This document shows positions 5,451 through 8,304 of a DNA stretch of 8,304 bases, one piece after another. The stretch comes from DATIHK01 sp035480775 (GTDB lineage: Bacteria; Patescibacteriota; WWE3; UBA101185; UBA10185). Position 1 is the first letter of the stretch. Each line of letters starts with the position of its first letter. The DNA lies in the NCBI GenBank assembly GCA_035480775.1, contig DATIHK010000078.1:1-8304 (forward strand). Direction: 5' to 3'. The notes beneath the pieces are model-generated. The model saw only the letters and a list, made by a program, of their open reading frames with translations, had not been told where the DNA came from and did no database searches. Made by a program: the position numbers and the translations under genes.

Positions 5451-7228
5451 ACTTTGTCTGGAGGAATTCCATAATACTTTGTTAATTCGTCGGCTATAGT
5501 CATCCATAAAGGTACTGCAGTTTCAGCTGCAAATATACTAGCTCGTGGAGTATTGAGTCGCACAATCATTGAAAACTTGTCGTTACCTGGCAAGAATCCT
5601 ACAAAGGTCGCGTTGGTTTTATCGGGATCATATTGACCATTAACAGGAATTTGAGCAGTTCCTGTTTTTCCTGCAATTATGTAATCTTTTAAATTAAAAT
5701 ATTTTGACTCTCCACCATTAACTGCTTGAACTAGTAAATCAACCATAGTTTTATTGGTTTGTTCAGTTATGACCTGACGAACTTCTTTAACCGGAATATC
5801 TATTTCTTTTCCTTCGTCGACGATTTTTGAAACTATGCGAGGTTTCATTAATTTTCCATCGTTGGCAAAAACATTAAATGCGTTTAAAACTTGCAGTGGA
5901 GTTGCAGAAATTCCTTGTCCAAATGATGCTGTTGCAGTATCAATATCTGTCCAAGTTTTGGGATCGCGTATAACACCTGTATCTTCACCTTCAAGTTCTA
6001 TTCCAGTTTTTTCGCCTAATCCAAATTTTCTAAAATAGTCAGACAAACGTTGCGGACCAACTTGAGTTCCAACCCAAGCTGCTCCGATATTATTAGATTT
6101 CTGCAACAATTGAATAATATTTAACTCGCCCCAATGCTTATGATCCCAATTGTCTATATAGTAGTCTGAATATTTTACCGGCCCATCGTCGTGATAAGTA
6201 GTTTCAGGCGTTACAATTTTATTTTCTACAGCTGCCGATATAGTAAGAGGTTTAATAACCGATCCAGGTTCATACGTTTCGGAAACAGCTGAATCGATGC
6301 GTTCAACTTTTTTGCGCACCTCAGAATCTGTACTCTGTTGCGGATCGCTAAAATCAGAAAAGTCTGAAGGATCATAGGTTGGATAGTTTGCCATAGCAAT
6401 AACATCTCCGGTTTGTGGGTTCATTACAATTACGGTACCAGCTAAAGCATCATATTTGTCTACGGCAGTTTTTAATTGTTTTTCGATCAAATACTGAACT
6501 GAGCGATCTATTGTCAAGACAATATTTCTTCCGTTTATTGCCTCAGTTGTTTTATGACCACCTATTAATATAGGGTTACCTAAAGCGTCTTGTTCTTGCA
6601 AAATACGACCAGGATGACCTTGTAAATCTCCATCTAAGTAGCCTTCGATACCAAAATAACCACGCTTTGTGCCATTTTCATCTCCGGCGACGTATCCTAA
6701 AACATGAGACAAAAGAGTTCCTTCGGGATAATACCGAACAGGTTCGTCTTGAAAACCTATTCCGGCAATTTTTAACGCAGTCAATTGATCTTTTTCAATT
6801 GGTGAAATACTGTGTTCTAAAATAACCCACATTAAATTAGTATCTAAAGCTGCCATAATTTTGTTTTTATAAAATACATAAGCTTCGTCTTTAGTTTTAT
6901 TTTGGATAGGATGCAAATCAGCAAGTTTAGAAGCTAAATCGTCTGAAACTTTATTAGGATTGGTAATTGTTTTAGGCTCGGCGTACATTAAATAATATGT
7001 TTGTGTGGAAGCTAGCAAAAATCCATCGCTACTTAAAATATTGCCTCGTTTTGCAGGAATCTGCTGGAAGTTCCAATATTGCTCGTCGGCCAATGCTTTA
7101 TATTGCTGGTGATCCAAAACTTGAATTATAAAAAGTTTGGCAATAAAGGCTAAACAAATTGCAAAAAATCCAAGAGTAAGTGATTTTAATCTTAGGTTTC
7201 CATTTCTAGTTTTTTTGGTAAGTGTCAT
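5438..7228 (-). CDS. ftsI: Class B penicillin-binding protein, FtsI / PBP2-type transpeptidase
   Basis: A 596-residue bitopic peptidoglycan D,D-transpeptidase that crosslinks septal cell wall. A basic cytoplasmic tail precedes one TM helix (about 16-36). The PBP dimerisation domain starts with IPAKRGNILSSDG (57-69) and includes ILIGG. The transpeptidase domain has all three active-site motifs: SxxK as Ser323-Val-Ile-Lys326 in YEPGSVIKP, SxN as Ser378-Asn-Asn380, and KTG as Lys521-Thr-Gly523 in AGKTGTAQIP. TASFGQGISATPLQ (433-446) is also typical of the class. There are no PASTA domains. A small DFS-DFS duplication occurs near residues 289-294. Division (FtsI) rather than elongation (PBP2) is favoured because the gene follows rsmH and ftsL. 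Its ATG overlaps the ftsL stop as ATGA, with no Shine-Dalgarno site, so it is translationally coupled. The usual next dcw genes (mur, mraY, ftsW) are absent; yraN follows. Confidence 0.93.
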   Translation of the reverse strand: MTLTKKTRNGNLRLKSLTLGFFAICLAFIAKLFIIQVLDHQQYKALADEQYWNFQQIPAKRGNILSSDGFLLASTQTYYLMYAEPKTITNPNKVSDDLASKLADLHPIQNKTKDEAYVFYKNKIMAALDTNLMWVILEHSISPIEKDQLTALKIAGIGFQDEPVRYYPEGTLLSHVLGYVAGDENGTKRGYFGIEGYLDGDLQGHPGRILQEQDALGNPILIGGHKTTEAINGRNIVLTIDRSVQYLIEKQLKTAVDKYDALAGTVIVMNPQTGDVIAMANYPTYDPSDFSDFSDPQQSTDSEVRKKVERIDSAVSETYEPGSVIKPLTISAAVENKIVTPETTYHDDGPVKYSDYYIDNWDHKHWGELNIIQLLQKSNNIGAAWVGTQVGPQRLSDYFRKFGLGEKTGIELEGEDTGVIRDPKTWTDIDTATASFGQGISATPLQVLNAFNVFANDGKLMKPRIVSKIVDEGKEIDIPVKEVRQVITEQTNKTMVDLLVQAVNGGESKYFNLKDYIIAGKTGTAQIPVNGQYDPDKTNATFVGFLPGNDKFSMIVRLNTPRASIFAAETAVPLWMTIADELTKYYGIPPDKVTQD

Positions 7229-7554
7229 TGCGTTAGGATAGCAGCAACTGAGGCAGGACCAATTGCGATAACAGAGTCGTGCATATCTACAAAGCCCATT
7301 TTTCTGGCTTGCTGATCGACATAAGATAATGATGAAAGCGAAGCATCTTCAAATTCTAGTTTTGTGATAGATTTTTGCAATTCTTCTTTTTGCCCAACTA
7401 ATAGGGTGAGTTCGTGACTCTTTAAGGCTAATCTATTTGTTAAAACTATTTGAGCGGCTAAAGTAATTACAAATATTACTAATGTAGAAAAAAACAATAT
7501 TCTGCACCAATTTAAATTTTTAGTTGTTTGTGGCATAGGCAGCTTCTTTTTCAA
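7225..7554 (-). CDS. ftsL: FtsL-like division protein (TM plus coiled coil), TTG start
   Basis: A 109-residue small bitopic protein. It has a basic cytoplasmic N-terminus, one TM helix (about 18-38), then a heptad-like stretch rich in Leu, Glu and Lys (about 42-70) and the ARKMGFV segment (83-89) found in FtsL/DivIC-type proteins. FtsL works with FtsB/DivIC to activate the septal FtsW-FtsI synthase. Sequence alone does not separate FtsL from DivIC; position between rsmH and ftsI decides for FtsL. The start is TTG at 7554-7552, supported by AAGGTGA on the minus strand ending 6 nt upstream. An in-frame stop lies three codons before it, leaving only this TTG or the ATG at codon 7 (7536). The stop overlaps the ftsI start by 4 nt (ATGA). 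The start region appears to derive from a duplicated rsmH 3' end. Confidence 0.85.
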   Translation of the reverse strand: MKKKLPMPQTTKNLNWCRILFFSTLVIFVITLAAQIVLTNRLALKSHELTLLVGQKEELQKSITKLEFEDASLSSLSYVDQQARKMGFVDMHDSVIAIGPASVAAILTQ

Positions 7555-7569
7555 AGACTCTCACCTTCG
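7548..7569 (-). repeat. Direct repeat copy B (ftsL start region)
   Basis: This 22-nt segment matches 7584-7605 at 19 of 22 positions, and all three differences are transitions. The shared core on the minus strand is TGAGAGTCTTYGAAAA. Copy B holds part of the ftsL Shine-Dalgarno site, the TTG and the first codons. The offset is 36 bp, so the rsmH reading frame is kept: copy B read in that frame gives KVRVFEK against KMRVFEK in RsmH. Confidence 0.75.
7561..7567 (-). promoter_or_regulatory. Strong Shine-Dalgarno site of ftsL that decides the TTG start
   Basis: The minus strand reads AAGGTGA (7567-7561), and its AGGTGA part is complementary to the usual 16S rRNA 3' end. The spacer to the TTG at 7554 is 6 nt. 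The ATG six codons later has only a weak AGAAG-like sequence upstream. Confidence 0.75.
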
Positions 7570-7576
7570 AAATGAA

Positions 7577-8304
7577 TTAAATCTTTTCGAAGACTCTCAT
7601 TTTCGCGCTTCGGGCTCTTGTATTTTGTTCAACCTCGGCTATCGCAGGCACTCTAGGCTTATCTAAAACTTCACGAATACCATTCTCACTTATTTCGAGA
7701 GGCCGCGCAGTGTGGCCAAAGTTCTTGACCAACTTATCTTCAAGCGAATGAAAGCTTATGACTATCATTCGACCACCAGGCAGTAAGATCTGCGCGGCCT
7801 GAGGCAGTGAAACTTCCAGGTTCTCCAATTCGGCGTTGACTACTATTCTTAAAGCTTGAAAAATCCTGGTCGCCGGATGGATTCGTCCGTGCTCGTAACC
7901 TGGAGGAGCTACAGAAGCTATGAGATCTGCTAGATCTTTAGTTGTCTGAAACTTCTTCAAATTGCGATACTCAACAATGGCTTTAGCAAATTTTCGAGAT
8001 AATAGTTCGTCGCTATAATCAAAAAACATTTTAGTCAAATCTTTTTCCGACAAAACGTTTACCAAATCAGCGGCAGTTACACCTAAATTTGCGTCTAATC
8101 TCATATCAAGTGGTTGATCGTGTAAAAAACTCAACCCAGTATTGGAGTCGGCTAGTTGCGATGAGCTATATCCCAAATCGTATAAAACTCCATTTACTTG
8201 ATTAAACCCATGTTGCTCTGCTAAATTTTTAAGGTTCTTAAAGTTCCCGCGAACTGGTGTAAATTTACTGGCCAGTCCTTCGCTTTGAATTCGTTCTGAG
8301 ATCG
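7577..8304 (-). CDS. rsmH: 16S rRNA (cytosine1402-N4)-methyltransferase, C-terminal part (5' end beyond right edge)
   Basis: The frame stays open to the right edge and gives 241 residues of RsmH (MraW), a SAM-dependent enzyme that methylates N4 of C1402 in the 16S rRNA decoding centre. Family length is about 300, so roughly the first 60-70 residues, with the first SAM-binding motif, are missing. Numbering from the visible fragment: RGNFKNL (18-24), VLYDLGYSSSQL (39-50), LSFLHDQPLDMRLD (57-70), the helical insert with AADLVNVLSE and FQTTKDLADLI, HPATRIFQALRIVVNAEL (142-159), PGGRMIVISFHSLEDKLVK (175-193) and the C-terminal NTRARSAKMRV (227-237). A TTG at 8176 could be mistaken for a start but lies inside the conserved DLGYSSSQL motif, so it is internal. 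It heads the rsmH-ftsL-ftsI part of the dcw cluster; ftsL starts 22 nt after its stop. Confidence 0.95.
   Translation of the reverse strand, partial: ISERIQSEGLASKFTPVRGNFKNLKNLAEQHGFNQVNGVLYDLGYSSSQLADSNTGLSFLHDQPLDMRLDANLGVTAADLVNVLSEKDLTKMFFDYSDELLSRKFAKAIVEYRNLKKFQTTKDLADLIASVAPPGYEHGRIHPATRIFQALRIVVNAELENLEVSLPQAAQILLPGGRMIVISFHSLEDKLVKNFGHTARPLEISENGIREVLDKPRVPAIAEVEQNTRARSAKMRVFEKI
7584..7605 (-). repeat. Direct repeat copy A (3' end of rsmH)
   Basis: This is the rsmH-coding copy of the 22-nt repeat and encodes the conserved RsmH tail AKMRVFEK. RsmH proteins usually end in a segment like AKLRVAEK, so this copy is the likely ancestor and 7548-7569 the derived copy. Confidence 0.75.

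Noticed and set aside
5835..6038. Plus-strand ORF of 67 codons inside ftsI
   Set aside because: It lies antisense to the transpeptidase domain around TASFGQG; a shadow frame.
7517..7564. Mini-ORF starting GTG at 7564 in the rsmH frame after its stop
   Set aside because: Only about 15 codons long and without its own upstream site; its likeness to the RsmH tail is explained by the direct repeat.
8174..8176. TTG at 8176 as a start codon of a short 199-residue RsmH
   Set aside because: The frame continues upstream to the window edge with typical RsmH sequence (RGNFKNL, VLYDLG), and this codon is the Leu of the conserved DLG motif.
1..8304. Alternative genetic code, tRNA or rRNA genes, CRISPR array, insertion sequence or prophage
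   Set aside because: UGA ends two genes normally and no in-frame UGA interrupts conserved domains. Genes fill nearly all of the window, the largest gap is 83 nt, and no regularly spaced repeats or transposase or phage motifs are visible.

Overview
The window is an AT-rich, tightly packed stretch of bacterial chromosome. It carries nine protein genes, seven on the minus strand and two on the plus strand. Seven are complete and two run off the edges. I see no rRNA, tRNA, CRISPR array, insertion sequence or phage gene. The style of the proteins suggests a member of the Candidate Phyla Radiation (Patescibacteria), perhaps Microgenomates-like: a compact LCP protein, a minimal kinase with a stand-alone receiver, a class B PBP followed by yraN, and short intergenic gaps. 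That placement is an inference from general resemblance, not from a marker gene. UGA is used as an ordinary stop (histidine kinase, ftsL), which argues against the code-25 lineages (Gracilibacteria, Absconditabacteria).

Left part (1-3109, minus strand). A receiver-only response regulator, a one-TM histidine kinase and a phosphomannomutase/phosphoglucomutase form an apparent operon with gaps of 1 and 16 nt. Then comes phosphoenolpyruvate synthase, which has its own extended -10 promoter and a good Shine-Dalgarno site and is cut by the left edge. Middle (3110-5028, plus strand). An 83-nt divergent promoter region leads into a family 2 glycosyltransferase and, 3 nt later, a LytR-CpsA-Psr (LCP) glycopolymer transferase. 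Right part (5021-8304, minus strand). Part of a dcw division cluster reads rsmH (cut by the right edge), ftsL, ftsI/PBP2. After a 60-nt gap comes yraN, whose 3' end overlaps that of the LCP gene by 8 bp.

Most genes fit one theme, building and dividing the cell envelope. The mutase can supply hexose-1-phosphate for nucleotide sugars. The GT2 enzyme can assemble glycan, the LCP protein can attach a lipid-linked glycopolymer to an acceptor such as peptidoglycan, and FtsL plus the class B PBP make septal peptidoglycan. PEP synthase would feed gluconeogenesis and PEP-dependent cell-wall precursors. These links are inferred from families and adjacency.

I found no convincing undescribed system. The points most worth a second look are small. 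A 36-bp-spaced imperfect duplication of the rsmH 3' end appears to have produced the start region of ftsL. Promoter -10 elements sit almost on top of the start codons of several genes, suggesting leaderless mRNAs. A 10-bp perfect inverted repeat brackets the ftsI-yraN junction. The kinase has no visible sensor domain and its regulator has no output domain.
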